Below, piece after piece: positions 34,501-46,214 of a stretch of DNA of 64,000 nt; position 1 is the first letter of the stretch, and each line of letters opens with the position of its first letter. The DNA lies in contig NC_068560.1 of NCBI RefSeq assembly GCF_022201045.2, forward strand, positions 29,281,501-29,345,500, written 5' to 3'. A model generated the notes under the pieces. It searched no databases and was not told the origin of the DNA. It saw nothing but the letters and a program-made list of their open reading frames with translations. The position numbers and the translations under genes were made by a program. This DNA comes from Citrus sinensis. Lineage: Eukaryota > Streptophyta > Magnoliopsida > Sapindales > Rutaceae.

Positions 34501-34944
34501 TTCTTTATACACTAAGGAAGGCAAAGGCAAGTACAAATTAAGTTTTAAACCACTAAAATTCATACTATAATGAATAACAACTCTTTGAAATTGGCCCAAA
34601 TAAAATATATAATAAATCAAACATTTAACAGAATTTTTTTTTACAAATTATAACAATTATATAGTAAAACTAAGCATGGTTATCCATAACAATGAATATC
34701 AAAGAATTAGCACAAAACTTATTGAAACCCTAATATTTAGCAACTAAGCAAACCTAATTCCAAAAATTAATAATAAAAATAAATAAAAATTAGAGAATGG
34801 AGTTTACACTTAAATTTTAATTAGGGGTATTTTTGTCATAGATGGAGGTGTTAAAAGAATTTTACAGTTTTTTAAAATATTTTAATGGGGTTAATTAAAA
34901 AAAAAAGGTGCTAAGAGGTATTTAGAGAGGTGCCAATAGTCCCA
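31554..34944. mobile_element. 3.4 kb DNA element with long terminal inverted repeats (foldback-like)
   Basis: The left end TGGGACTATTGGCACC matches the right end read in reverse. Inverted similarity continues inward for about 0.7 kb on the left arm (to about 32290) and 1.05 kb on the right (to about 33895), with an extra 0.3 kb stretch in the right arm. Mirrored blocks include 'accattggattaaatc' and 'aggttatttaacacaaat'. The middle holds a direct repeat (next entry). No transposase frame is present, so it is non-autonomous. A possible imperfect target site is TATCAT next to each end, which is uncertain. Confidence 0.75.
33330..33862 (+). repeat. direct repeat in the core of the long-inverted-repeat element
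   Basis: Two copies about 310 bases apart (near 33335-33545 and 33648-33860) share 'gactcttagtaacataaa', 'tttataattacaatcaaa' and 'atgaaattaacaaa' blocks. Noncoding and very AT-rich. Confidence 0.65.
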
Positions 34945-35290
34945 CTCTATCATCTTGGATGAAATTTGAGATTAAATTTTAGGATATCTAGCTATTATTA
35001 CTCGATTCATATTTAGGTAATTAATTAAATATAATTTGGATTCAATCATATTCCAAAAATAAGAAAATTTTTTAATCTATCTAAAAGATTAATATTTGGT
35101 AAGAATTTATTATTCTATTTTAACTTTTGGTTAGGAAATCTTCTAATATTTAATATGCAGGATTTGTTCTAAATAAGGGATTTTTTTCATCTATCTAAGA
35201 AATTAATATTTGGTAAGGATATCTTATTTTATTTTTAACTTTTGGAAAGGATATCTTCTAATCTTTAATATGCTGGACTTGTTCTCATGA

Positions 35291-35300
35291 TATATAAATA
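35291..35300 (+). promoter_or_regulatory. TATA box of CRP gene 35.4 kb
   Basis: 'tatataaata' followed by 'gagctagag', 76-85 bases before the start codon. This is the strongest TATA among the three first-exon copies. Confidence 0.7.
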
Positions 35301-35375
35301 GAGCTAGAGTTCACAAAGTAAGCATCATTAGATCCATACAAAGACATCTTACAAATCACCAAATTTAAAAGAGAT

Positions 35376-36013
35376 ATGAAGAGCTTCTTCTTCAAGTTTG
35401 CTCTCGTAGCTGCACTTTTGGCTTTTGCTGGTAACCGCAATTATTTTTTTTTCACATTATTTAATTTTGTTAAAAAAAAGAAAAAAAGAAAAAAGGCCTT
35501 TGGCCGCAGCTCAACTAGCTGTGAATGTGTTTAGTGGATGAGATTTATCGTCCTATCTAACCTTCTATGGAAAAAAAAAATGTATATATACGTACTTGTG
35601 CAAATTAATATTGATGTAGTGTGTGCAAGTTAACACGATATTATACAAAACGACGACTCTTGCAGCTAATATTTGTTTCAAATTCTTAAAAAGAAAAAAA
35701 CGATATTATTTTCAAATGTACCCTGAATAATTAATATAAAAAATTATATATACAGCTAGCATACTGTAAAATTAGGTTTAAGGTTTAATAATTTGAGAAT
35801 TATTGATCGAAATATGCAGGTCAGCAGTTTGGAGCAGAAGCAAGGTATGGGGTAGGCATTCACTGCACCAAAGATGCTGATTGCAGTCAACCTCATTGTA
35901 AATGTGATCTGGCTTTAAGCATGTGTAATTGCTTTGTACCACCAGTAGGGTCAATTGCTGAAGCTGTGAACATTGGGCAAAAGCAAATGGAGAATCATAA
36001 TCACCATGCGTGA
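35376..36013 (+). CDS. secreted cysteine-rich peptide (CRP), two exons
   Basis: Exons are 35376-35430 and 35820-36013. The GT-AG intron splits a Gly codon, and the product has 82 residues. Residues 1-18 (MKSFFFKFALVAALLAFA) are a signal peptide. The mature chain begins near GQQFGAEAR and has six cysteines spaced C-x5-C-x4-C-x-C-x6-C-x-C (CTKDADCSQPHCKCDLALS then CNC). A 26-residue tail after the last Cys holds GSIAEAVNIGQKQ and a His-rich end. The tail is shared in part with the 27.1 kb gene and the orphan exon at 4778. This suggests it is constrained, perhaps as a processed peptide, which is inference. No known family is assigned. Confidence 0.82.
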
Positions 36014-36740
36014 TTATGTTTGTAATATATAGAAGTGGGAGAGCGTACATATATTTGCAGAGATGCTTATATATGTATAACTTATCAAGCTTTGTACTCC
36101 TATAATGAATAATTAAGAAGTAAAAAGATAATTTTCAAGTTATTGCAATGAATAATCACTAACGTTAAACTTTCATTACAATAAACTCTAGGGTGGTGCT
36201 TGGTTTTAAGAAAGGGGAGGAGAAGACAGGAAAAAAAAAAAAAAAAAAGAGAAGAGTGAGAAAATTAATTTCTAATGTTTTGTTTCACATGAGATTTGAA
36301 AGAGAAAGAAATTACATGATTTTTATTTGGACAAGTATAAGCATTGGACTTTGGTGTTAAAATGTTAATATTATTAGTAAATATAATAAAAATAATTAAA
36401 CTATAGATTAATTTAATCTAGAAAATAATTTAATAACCAAATATTTGATTTCATATTATATTTCTAATTAATTCATTATTATTTTATAATCAAAAGAACC
36501 AACATTGCATAACTAATTATATATTCAAATTAGTTTTTGAAAGGCAAAGTGTGTTAAAGTAATATCTAAAACTGAAAATTTTTCATACGAGTGTACCAAA
36601 ATATAATTTAGATGCAAATAACCTTACCCATTATATATTCCAAATATACAGGTAGTGTAGTATTACTATCAACAAAAATACAGAAACCTTGGTCACAAAA
36701 TCTTATATAACATCATACAAAATAAATTAAATACCAGTAT
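36014..36740. other. intergenic between CRP and pectinesterase 1
   Basis: The first 150 bases are the CRP 3' region shared with the other units ('atatttgcagagatgc', 'aatgaataatt'). An A run follows at about 36231-36248. No gene is seen. Confidence 0.5.
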
Positions 36741-38731
36741 TCAAGAAAGCAAATCACCATCAAAAGGCACTCCAGTTTCGGGCAACCAAGCATCTCCTTC
36801 AATGAAACTGGAGACGGTAAAACACTCAGCATCAGTATCATTTATCACATGGTAACCAGGCCAAGTGACCCTGTTAGTAGTATCTGATCCGGGACCAGTA
36901 TTGCTAAATTCTGCATAATATGTTGTATTTAGAGCAAAGTCACCAGACCATTCTTTCCAACCAGCAGGATCAATCAAGCTATCCATGAATGATTGCATAT
37001 AAACAGTTCTCGAATACTCCTTCCATGGCCTTCCAAGGTACGTTTGTGTCGCGTTGATGCTGTTGGCCAAGTCATCGGCTGCCTTGATGGTGCAATTGTG
37101 TATCGAAATGCCAGTGTTTTGGTTAGGATCAGTTCTGCCTTGTGCTGTGATGGCGTTGAATTGGTTATCCAATGGACGCCGCGGATACATGTTGCAATTC
37201 TGAAAAACAACGGCTGCATTGCCAAATATGAAGTCGATTGTGCCATAAATGTCACAGCCTCTGTAGAATTGCCTCAGAGAATGTGCGTACAAGGTGTCTT
37301 GGTAGCCTTCAAAACTGCAGCTGTAGAATGTGGACTTGTCAGCTCCATTTCGGACAGCCACTGCTTGATGCTTGGTTGGTCCTGCTGTGTTCCGAAATGT
37401 TATGTTCACCGCAACAAATCCTTGCCCAACAACAGCTGCAATAGCATTTGTTTCATATCAACATGATGCCGTAATTATAATGAAATTATTTCTTTAGAAG
37501 CCAATCGTGTGAATACTAATTAAGTAATTGCCAAGTAAAAAGCTTGATTGGTGCATAAAATATAAAATGACTCTGAAAATAAGCTACAGAGTCACATGGC
37601 TATATTTCAACTTTAGAAGTTTATATAAGAGTAAGAAGAAAATCAATTGACGGGAAAAATTTGAGCATAAAATCTAAAATAAAATATGGTGAAGTAGAAT
37701 ATGTATTTACCAAATGTTGCAGTGTTGAAAGTAGTCCATCCATCAACATAACTTCTATTGCCAGTGATCACAGTAAGGCCTTTACCAGCTCCAATCATCA
37801 TCAAATTTTTCTTCTGCTTTGGAATTGAAACGTACTCTTCATAAACACCAGCAGCCACATAAATCAAATAGTACCCGTTGCTGCTTCTATCAGTACTATT
37901 TGGTGCTGCAGCCACTGCATCACTTATGGTTGTATAATCAGCAGTTCCATTTGGATTCACAACCACCATTTGGTCCACTGACACATTTTCCACAAACTGA
38001 TCATCATTAGCTTGAAGAAGCTTTCTCCCTGTTACGGACTCATAAATTCTTCGATCACGGCTAGACATTTTCAAAGGTAAATGATCACCATTGATGCCAG
38101 GCCTCGTGTTGGAAAGTAAATGCTTTCTTTCTGTTAGCCATCTGCCACCTTTTATCCCTGAAAACCAACCGTGAATCACAAGTGCAAGAGAGACACTGTA
38201 AAATTTAGCCCCATTCTGAAGAGGGGCTAAAAGAGCTTGCGTAATTCTTGAAGCTGAAGCGGTCTCTAGAAGACCATCTAAGCAAGTTTGTTGGTTTGTC
38301 AAAAGGGCACTAAGCAAAGTATGCAAATCATCAGCTTGCAGGCTATGCAAAGTGTTTGTAGAATTTATAGTATTTGAAGCATGTGACAAGGAGTCTACGT
38401 TCATTCCAGCTAAGAGGCTGCAATCTTCGAGTGCACGAATGGTGGATAAGTACGATGTTGATGGAAGCTTGCGGTAATGATCAACTAATGATTGAAATTT
38501 TCTAGCTACTGATAAAGATTGATGAACAGAGTATCTGCCATAGTCATGAACTGTACCAGGCTTGTTACCGGGCAAATTGGCCTTGCAGAAATCCGGATGA
38601 GGGGTGAATTTGCAAATTGGGTCGAGAGTTGATGAGAATAAGCTTGTAGCAAAATCATCAGCGAGTGAAAGAGAGAAGAAGAGCAAGAGAAAGAGATAAA
38701 TTATAAGCAGAGTTGACGGATTTGAAGCCAT
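36741..38731 (-). CDS. pectin methylesterase, type I (PMEI pro-domain plus catalytic domain)
   Basis: Exons are 37711-38731 and 36741-37435 on the minus strand, giving 571 residues. A signal peptide (LLIIYLFLLLFFSLSLA) leads into the PMEI pro-domain, with cysteines in DPICK, DFCKA, LEDCS and QTCLD. A basic processing motif GRKLLQ precedes the catalytic domain. Catalytic motifs are all present: GVYEEYV, HQAVAVR, YQDTLYAHS, IDFIFGN and LGRPWK, with the two Gln, two Asp and the Arg expected of the active site. The enzyme removes methyl esters from homogalacturonan in the cell wall. The intron position matches that of the neighbouring gene at 40165, so the pair is an old duplication. A TATA box (tatttataaa) lies at 38783-38792. 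Confidence 0.93.
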
Positions 38732-38782
38732 GATTATGAAGCAAAATGTTCGAAGTGGAAAATGAAGCTCGGAAATTAGGCC

Positions 38783-38792
38783 TATTTATAAA
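38783..38792 (-). promoter_or_regulatory. TATA box of pectinesterase 1
   Basis: Minus-strand 'tttataaata', 52-61 bases before the start codon. Confidence 0.6.
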
Positions 38793-40164
38793 TCTTATTT
38801 TGCGCTTAATTACTTATCTTAGTAATCAAATGCACATTGAATTTTTTTTTTAAAAAATTTAAAAGGCACCGCCATGGCTGATCAAGTATTGGATCTCATA
38901 GAAATTTGTTTCTGGTTATTATAATTAAGATCTCATCTTGTGAAGGTGATGAAGGCCAAGAATTTTTAGTACTAGAAATCTTCATAACGTGCCCCGCAAT
39001 AAGAGCAAATGAACCTAGAAATCACAACTAAGCTTAGAATTAATCACGTTTCATTTTTTAAAAGAGGAATCACATTCCAATTCACTAGCTTGGACAGCAC
39101 TTAATTTATAAATTAATCATTTGTCACGTCTTCTAGTCAACGCTTAAACTTGGTGGGTCTTTTTGTCTTGTGCTGGACTCGGAAAGCTGACAATCAAATC
39201 TAATTTTTGATGATTTAGGTCAGCTTGCTTAAAATATTTTGAGTTTGTGGAATCCAAGTCTTATTTCAGGTCAATTTACAAATATCAGCAAGTGCATATA
39301 TAAAATCCAACGTCTCAAATCTGTATATATCCGAGGATGTAAGGGCCTGAAGCAAAACATATCTGAATTAATCAAATGAATTCATCTTCTAGAGGGAGTA
39401 TTTAGGTACTCCTGTGCATTGCTCCTTAACTAACATTCCTAGGTTTCAACACTTCATATGATATAAATAACGTCTTAAGACGGCATACCACATAAGTCAT
39501 TTGTACATTCATTTAGTAAAATTTAAATTATAAAAATTAATGACGGGGTATGACTTTCTCAACTCTATATGTTGAAAATTATTAAAGAATGTATTAAAAT
39601 TAAAACATGTCACAAGAAAGTGATTCTACTCGTGAAGTTTTATTTTTTAAAACTTTGACCATTGTAAGTCAGTAATGAACAAAACGGTTTCATACTTTTG
39701 TTTGGTGGGTGTAAAAATGGTCTGACTTGTCGATCTAACCAATACTTAGGACCTTTTGTACCCGTTGTTAAATTAATCTTATTTCAGAGCTGACAATGAA
39801 CTTATTTGTCGATCTAAAAAAAACCCTTTAACTTAAGACTCGGAATCTTTCAGATTAAACTTGAAGCATTTATCGGTACTTCCCTAGGAATTCCCGTCCC
39901 TTCAACGTGAAGACTACTGTAGATGTTCTATTTTATGTGGGTCTTGTAATTCAAGTTCCTTCTAACATACAGAAAAATGACAATGCAGCTTTAATACTTC
40001 AGCTAAGAACATGCATTTATTTCCCAAAAGATGAATAAAATAATAGACAAATATAAAGAACCAATCTAGTGTACATATACATCAATAAACTATATAGAAG
40101 GCAATTTGGATGGCCTCATGGCCAAAGGGCTAAATAGGCACAAATAAATCAAATTAAGGGTGGC
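38793..40164. other. intergenic between the two pectinesterases
   Basis: The 5' half is the likely promoter of gene 1. The part near 40010-40160 is the 3' region of gene 2. No gene or clear repeat is seen. Confidence 0.5.
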
Positions 40165-42241
40165 TTAAGTGCCCAATCCTGCTGTGAACCTGATACCGGT
40201 ACCCGGCAACCAAGCCATCCCGTCGATAAAACGGCCAGCAGTAAAGTATCTAGCTGCGGAAGCGTCTCTAATAATGTGGTAACCAGGCCATTTGACTCTT
40301 CCATTAAGAGAAGCACCAGGGCCGTAGTTCCTATATTCACCATACCACAATGTGTTCAAAGCAAAATTCCCATACCATTCAAGCCAGCCTCTAGGCTGAA
40401 CCAAGCCACTCATATAAGTGTTCATGTAAACTGTCCTTGAATATTGCTTCCAAGGCCTGCCCAAATAAGTTGGCTGAGTGGCCACAACATAGCTATCTTG
40501 TATCGAAAACCCGGTGTTCTGATTCGGGTTTTTCCTGCCCTGTGCCGTGATTGTGACCTTTTGCAGAGGTAGTGGAACTCGAGAGTAGATCTTGCAGTTC
40601 TGCAGAACGGCTGCACCGTTGCCAAATATGAAGTCGATTGTGCCGTAGATGTTGCACTCGCGGTAAAATTGTCGCAGAGAGTGAGCATAGAGTGTGTCTT
40701 GGTAGCCTTCCACGCTGCAGCGAAAGAAGGCTGATTGATCTGAATCAACTCTAAGGGCCACTGCTTGATGGTTCTGGGGTCCGGCTGTGTTGCGAAATGT
40801 CATATCTCTTGCTATAAATCCTTTGCCGGAAACAGCTGCAAAGCATAAAGCCATTCAAGAAAAGTTTCATTTCCACACAATGTAAATTTTTTTTTTTTTT
40901 TTTTTTTTTACCATGAGATATCCTGGGGAGGGCCCCAACTGTGGAGGCACCTTTAAATCTATACCATAACCCAGACTAAAAGTTCCCGCTCGAATCGAGA
41001 GGCACAACTTAAAGAGACTCCATTGCCAGAGGAGACAACACTTTGTTGGTCACGCGATGTAAATTTAATAGTATAAATTTACACGTTATTTATTTTATAC
41101 ATGATATAAGGTCACAATATTCACTATTTATAGTTTGATTGTACTATATATGATATAATATCACAATATTAACTAATTAAGAGTTTGATTGTACTGACCA
41201 CATAATACACATAATGAACCGAAATAAATTGTCGTCACAGGAGAGGAATATGGTTTAGGAAGAATAAAAATGTTCAGAAGGCATGGTCATTAGGTGCATA
41301 CCAACGGTGGCAGTGCGAAATGTAGTCCAGCCTTGCATGAAATTCCGGTTACCGGTCACCACAGTGGCTCCAATGCCATCTCCGACAAGCATAATATTGG
41401 TTTTCTTCTTCTTCATGTCAACGTTTTCTCTGTAAACTCCTTTCTTCACATATATGACATACCTCCTCTTACTGTAACTTGGAGCCGCATTTATTGCTTC
41501 TGTGATGGTACGGTAATGGCCGGTCCCATCTAATGCAACAACTGCATCGGCATGCATTCTTGTTGGTTTCATATCCATAAGCCCTTTATCGCCCTCAGTC
41601 GTCCATTTCGGGAACTTTGGGCTTTCGCTTTGTGTATCGTTGATTCGAGGTGGCTTGAAAGGCAAGCTGTGCAACTGAGTGTACAGAGATAACACATTGG
41701 TAATGAGTTGCGTAACTTGTTGCAGGCTTCCGTTTATGAAATTCTCCAGACGCCGGTCTGTGCCCTCGAACCCTTCAAGGCATGTGTCTTGGTTACTCAA
41801 TGCAGCACTTAACCAAGCTTTCAGGTTTCCTTCATAGTGAACATTCTTATCTCCAGCTCGAATCCGTTTCATTTCATCTAAAGACCAGGCCAATTCAGAA
41901 ACAGAGAAATCTAAGAGCTCTTTGCAGTCTTCAATGGCCATCTGTTCGCGAGAACTGATAGACAAAGAGTTGAACTTTGTTATTGATTGGATTGCCAGTT
42001 TTCCTTCATTAAGTGAGGCTCTAAGAGCTGCATGTAAGATTGAATTTGGAGTTTGAGGGATCTCGTTTTCAAGTGCTGTTTGTAGATTTAAGAGGCAAGA
42101 ATCCTGGTTTTGAATACTTGAACAAGCTAGTGTCATCAGGGCTTGTGGGGATAAATTTTGTTTGTCTAAAGATGTTGCATTGGATAAAGCTGCAAGTGAA
42201 GGCGAAAAGATTAGAATTAGAAAAAAATAGGCCAAGCCCAT
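40165..42241 (-). CDS. pectin methylesterase, type I, without a clear processing motif
   Basis: Exons are 41302-42241 and 40165-40835 on the minus strand, giving 536 residues. A signal peptide (MGLAYFFLILIFSPSLAA) is followed by a PMEI pro-domain with cysteines in LACSS, DSCLL, IEDCK and DTCLE. The catalytic motifs are GVYRENV, HQAVALR, YQDTLYAHS, IDFIFGN and LGRPWK, all intact. At the linker, where type I enzymes usually have a basic RRLL/RKLL site after a Phe-Pro-x-Trp segment, this protein reads FPKWTTEGDKGLM. The subtilase site looks weak or absent. The intron carries a SINE. It is collinear with gene 1 and in the same phase. Confidence 0.93.
40891..41056 (-). mobile_element. tRNA-type SINE in the intron of pectinesterase 2
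   Basis: A 166-base insert with a poly(A) tail (poly-T on the plus strand, 40888-40909). The direct target duplication ATGTAAATTT lies at 40881-40890 and 41057-41066. On the minus strand the head carries box A-like TGGCAATGGAG and, about 30 bases later, box B-like GATTCGAGC, as in RNA polymerase III-driven SINEs. It sits in sense orientation relative to the gene. Confidence 0.72.
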
Positions 42242-42990
42242 GGTGGCAATGATGAGGAGAAAGGATGAGAGAGAGGAGATGGTTGCGATTTTTTAAAAAG
42301 AATACTGAAGAAACTTTATATGTGATGATATGTAGAGAAGGCTTGTTTCCAAAGGAAAGTGTTGCCTTTCGAGGCATAAATTCACTTGCTTTTTTCCTTT
42401 TTCCTCAAGTGAAAATCAAGTTATGCTCTATTTAGACTTTAGAGAGCTAGATTTAAAAACATTCCTTTCACTTTTAGGCTTGTTGGCTAAGTTGGCTGCC
42501 GCTCTGGGTTTAAAGGTAATCCCAGTTTAAGCATGAGGTAACTATATAAATTGTATAAATACAAATACATATTAAAAATGCCAATTAAAATGGTAATCCT
42601 GATTCTAAACTTGGAGGATCAAAAATCTAAAGCAATGGAGTGAATCTGGAACTTTTGCCAGCACATTAAGAACTTTCCAGTTAACCCACCAAAGAAACAA
42701 GAAGGTGAACCCTCAGAAACCACACGTTGAAGTAGCTTCATTATATAAAAGCTTTGTTATATACTATACTGTCGGAGGGAAAAAAAGGGATAAATCACAA
42801 GGCCGTATGATAAAGTAACCTGAGGAAGTTGAAACACCCACACAAAGGACATACAAATGAGACTGTTTTGTCTTATGCCAACAGAAATAAATTACATTGC
42901 AGTAACTAATGCACCTAGAAAATGAGATGGGATTCTTTTGCCACGAGGCGATCAAGGATCTCAGTTTGCGTTACTCATGAAAAGTTTATA
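42242..42990. other. intergenic between pectinesterase 2 and the F-box/LRR gene
   Basis: A minus-strand TATA-like 'catataaag' at about 42314-42322 is a likely promoter element of pectinesterase 2. The right part is the 3' region of the F-box/LRR gene. Nothing else is seen. Confidence 0.5.
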
Positions 42991-45900
42991 TCAGTCCCAT
43001 CTGATCTTGCAACCTGCTGCGTGGAGGGTTTCTAGTATTTCTGAGGAAAGCAAAAACCTGATGGGAGCAAGTAACTTCACCTTTTTGATCCGCATACAAC
43101 AGGACCTAAGCGCTAGCTCAAAGCCTTCCCTTGTGCAATTGGTGAGGTGAACAAGCTTTGCATCTTGCAGGCGTGTCATATTCCCCATCACCATGCACAA
43201 AGCCATGTCTGAGAGAGCACAATAGCTCAAATTTATCTGCCATCATTAATATGGCTCAGCATTTCAGCATAAAATCAAGAACTTCAACTAATGGATAGCA
43301 AATTACATGTCTTATGAAATATATAATTAGTAATAATAGATTATCTTAATCAAGTAGTTCTAACTATACCATCAAATCATAACCATACCTGTCGCAAGTT
43401 CTGGGAATAGTAGGCCAATGCCCAGAAGCCTGAATCATCAATTTTAGCACAGTGCTTCAAATCCAAGTCTGCCAGTCTCTTACACCCAGCTGCTAGTGCT
43501 GTCAAACCTGCACTGGTGATCTTCGTAAGTCCTCGTAATTCAAGATCAGAGAGGTCCTCTATGAAGCGAATATGCTCCATCCCTCTATCAGTAACATTAA
43601 CACAATATGACAAGTTAAGTTTCTTCAACTTCTTGCAACCATTAGATAATGCTGCTAAGCCATCATCTCCAATACCTGAACATCTGTACCCAACATAAAC
43701 AAGTAAATGAACCAAACATTGCAGATGAATGATAAATATTTTGCAAATTTAACCTCAGGCTTAAATTACTTGTATAGATCAAGTCCCTGAATCCTCAGAC
43801 AATTAGAAGCAATGTAGAACAGTCCTTTGTCTGATATATTTTCACAAAGTCCTAGTTTCAAGAATAAAAGTTCTGAACATCTAGAAAGATATTCAAGTCC
43901 TGCAGACAAGAAAGTGGGTGTCATTTTAAAAATCCAGATGGGGAAAAATAACAGTATTCATTGAAGAGAGGAGAGGACAATACATTAGTTGTGTTATCTG
44001 TTTTGAGTTACAAAATAAACATTGTTATTCCAATAACATTTTATAATGAAACCACTCAAGAGTTATTTACGAATTTTAGAACTCACCTTTGTCATTTACA
44101 CCATTACAATCAGTAAGATCTATCTCCTCAAGTTGTAGGCAAAATGATCCAAGCTGATAAAGACCCTTTTCAGTAATCATATTGCAGGACTCTATCTTCA
44201 GGCATACAAGACCCCTACAAGAATCTGCTATTGCAGAAATTGCATCATCAGTAATCGACTGGCAACATGTTAGGTCAATGGTTTTCAAATTAACACATCC
44301 AGAGACGAGTTGTGTGATGCCTGTGTTGGTCACCCCTAAGCATTTGCTCAACCCAATTTCCACAAGAGACTTGCAATTGAAACTGATGGTCTGAAAGCAA
44401 GAGTCAGAAATTCGAGCTCCGTCCATTGTGATTGCTTCAAGGTTCTTCAAGTCCCTCATATGGTGGAGAAGGGTTGTGGATAGCTCCTGTTGTAAGAGCG
44501 CCATTTCAAGTTTAAGTAAAATCAAACCTATAAATGCTTGCAAAACTGAATAGTTGGGCAATTACTCACAGAAAAACAATGGCCAGCATCGAGCTGCAGA
44601 AGCCCGCTATGTCCTCTTATTACAGATATTAATCCAGTTGAACTGACAAATTTGCACCTCGATACAAAAATTGTCTAGAGCATATAGAAAATACATATTA
44701 TCAGTTAAAATTTGTAATTTATCACTAAAAGCCCACGTATTATGTGTAGTTCTTACTTTTTAATAACTTAAGCTTGCATGTCATAATGTCACCCCCACTA
44801 AATGCATGCAGGCTGTTTACCTTCAGCAAAGGGCACCCACTTTCAAGAAACCGCAATCCAGTATCATCTACACAAGGGCAACCCACCATAACCAAAGACT
44901 CCAGCTTAGCCAGAGTAGCAATCGAACAAAATGAGTCATTTGTCAGCTGTACCAACAGACAGACAAAATTTCATTAAAATAATCAACACAAATACCATCT
45001 GCTTATTTGGTAAGGCAGCCAAAAGAATAATCCTAAAAGCAAAAACATAAAAAAGATTAATCTAATTACATATTCTCAACTAAGTAGCTTTAAGGCCAAC
45101 TATAGCATTTTAATCCACGACTGGGCATGGAATGAAATAACTAGCTATCAAATATAACCACCAGATAAGCGGCAGGTTAACATTAGGTATCATATAAGTG
45201 GTATTTGCCAGACTTGTGCTTTCAAAAATAAAGTTGAAGGTAACAAAAAGGCCTTCAGACTCTCATGAGCCTAAGTTTAGCAGACTTCAGTTTTCCTTTA
45301 TAGACAAGGCCTTCAATTACAGAAACTAAAACTTTCAAAACTAAAACTTCCATTTCTTTCCTTATCTGTTTCCTTCAATTTCTCGGCAACCAAAAACAGC
45401 ATTTAGACAGAAAGCCCCAATGAAATCAATACATAATACAAACCTTAAGATAAGAGACATCAAGAGACTTCAAATCAAGACATTTTTTGCACAAAAGATC
45501 GATGCCCAAATCACTAATCTCCATGCACCACTTCAAGCTTAATCTCTCCAAATTCACACACCTAACAGCAATCTTAGCCAACCCAACATCTGTCACATTC
45601 AAGCACTTGTCCAGCTTCACCTCCTTCAGCCCAGACGCAAACGACAGTGCCGCCGCCTCCCTGTCACCAAACCCACAGCAGTATGATACATCAACACTCT
45701 CCAAAAGCGGACACGCACGTGCCAACATCTCCAAACCTTCAAGTATATCCAAAACAAAAACTTTAGTCCAGTAATTTGTTATAAGTGGGAAAAAAATGTA
45801 AAAATTATAAACTTCTGCTTCAGTGTCTCCTAAGCTCAAACCTCTATATCTCAACCCAGTAGAGCGACTCAGAATGAGAGACTTCAAGCTTCGAGTCCAA

Positions 45901-46214
45901 CTCAGCGAGAGCTGACTCAAAAGAAACGATACTGTTCCATCATTGACACGTGGACAAACAGAGAGGTCCAAAGTCTTGATATAGGGGTATTTATCAAGCA
46001 GAATAAACAAGAACTCGACTCGGAGGACTCGGAGAGTAGTCCGAGTCACCGAATCAACTCGGGAAAACTCTTTGCAAACGAGACGCCACGTCTTACTATC
46101 CAATTCATCGCCGATTTTCTCACGAACACGGACCAACAAATCCTCAGTCAACACATCGAGCGCCGATGAACCCGGCATTAAAACGTCGCTAAAACTAACA
46201 CTTTCTTCTCTCAA
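42991..46214 (-). CDS. FBL3: F-box/LRR-repeat protein, FBL3 type
   Basis: Eight exons on the minus strand: 45842-46214, 45444-45736, 44821-44946, 44570-44674, 44087-44486, 43770-43899, 43389-43683 and 42991-43236. They join in frame to 655 residues, close to the roughly 665 of Arabidopsis FBL3. The N-terminus holds an F-box (LTEDLLVRVREKIGDELDSK then WRLVCKEF). About sixteen leucine-rich repeats of the cysteine-containing type follow (for example LKEVKLDKCLNVTDVGLAKI and LKTIDLTCCQSITDDAISAI). The end is GCKIRWD. Such proteins are substrate receptors of SCF ubiquitin ligases; the substrate is not known from sequence. The name is by resemblance. All introns have GT-AG ends, and the first boundary is ambiguous over a shared GTTTG. 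Confidence 0.88.

Noticed and set aside
36993..37466. 157-codon plus-strand frame antisense to pectinesterase 1
   Set aside because: It is a shadow of the conserved catalytic exon and extends into the intron without domain support.
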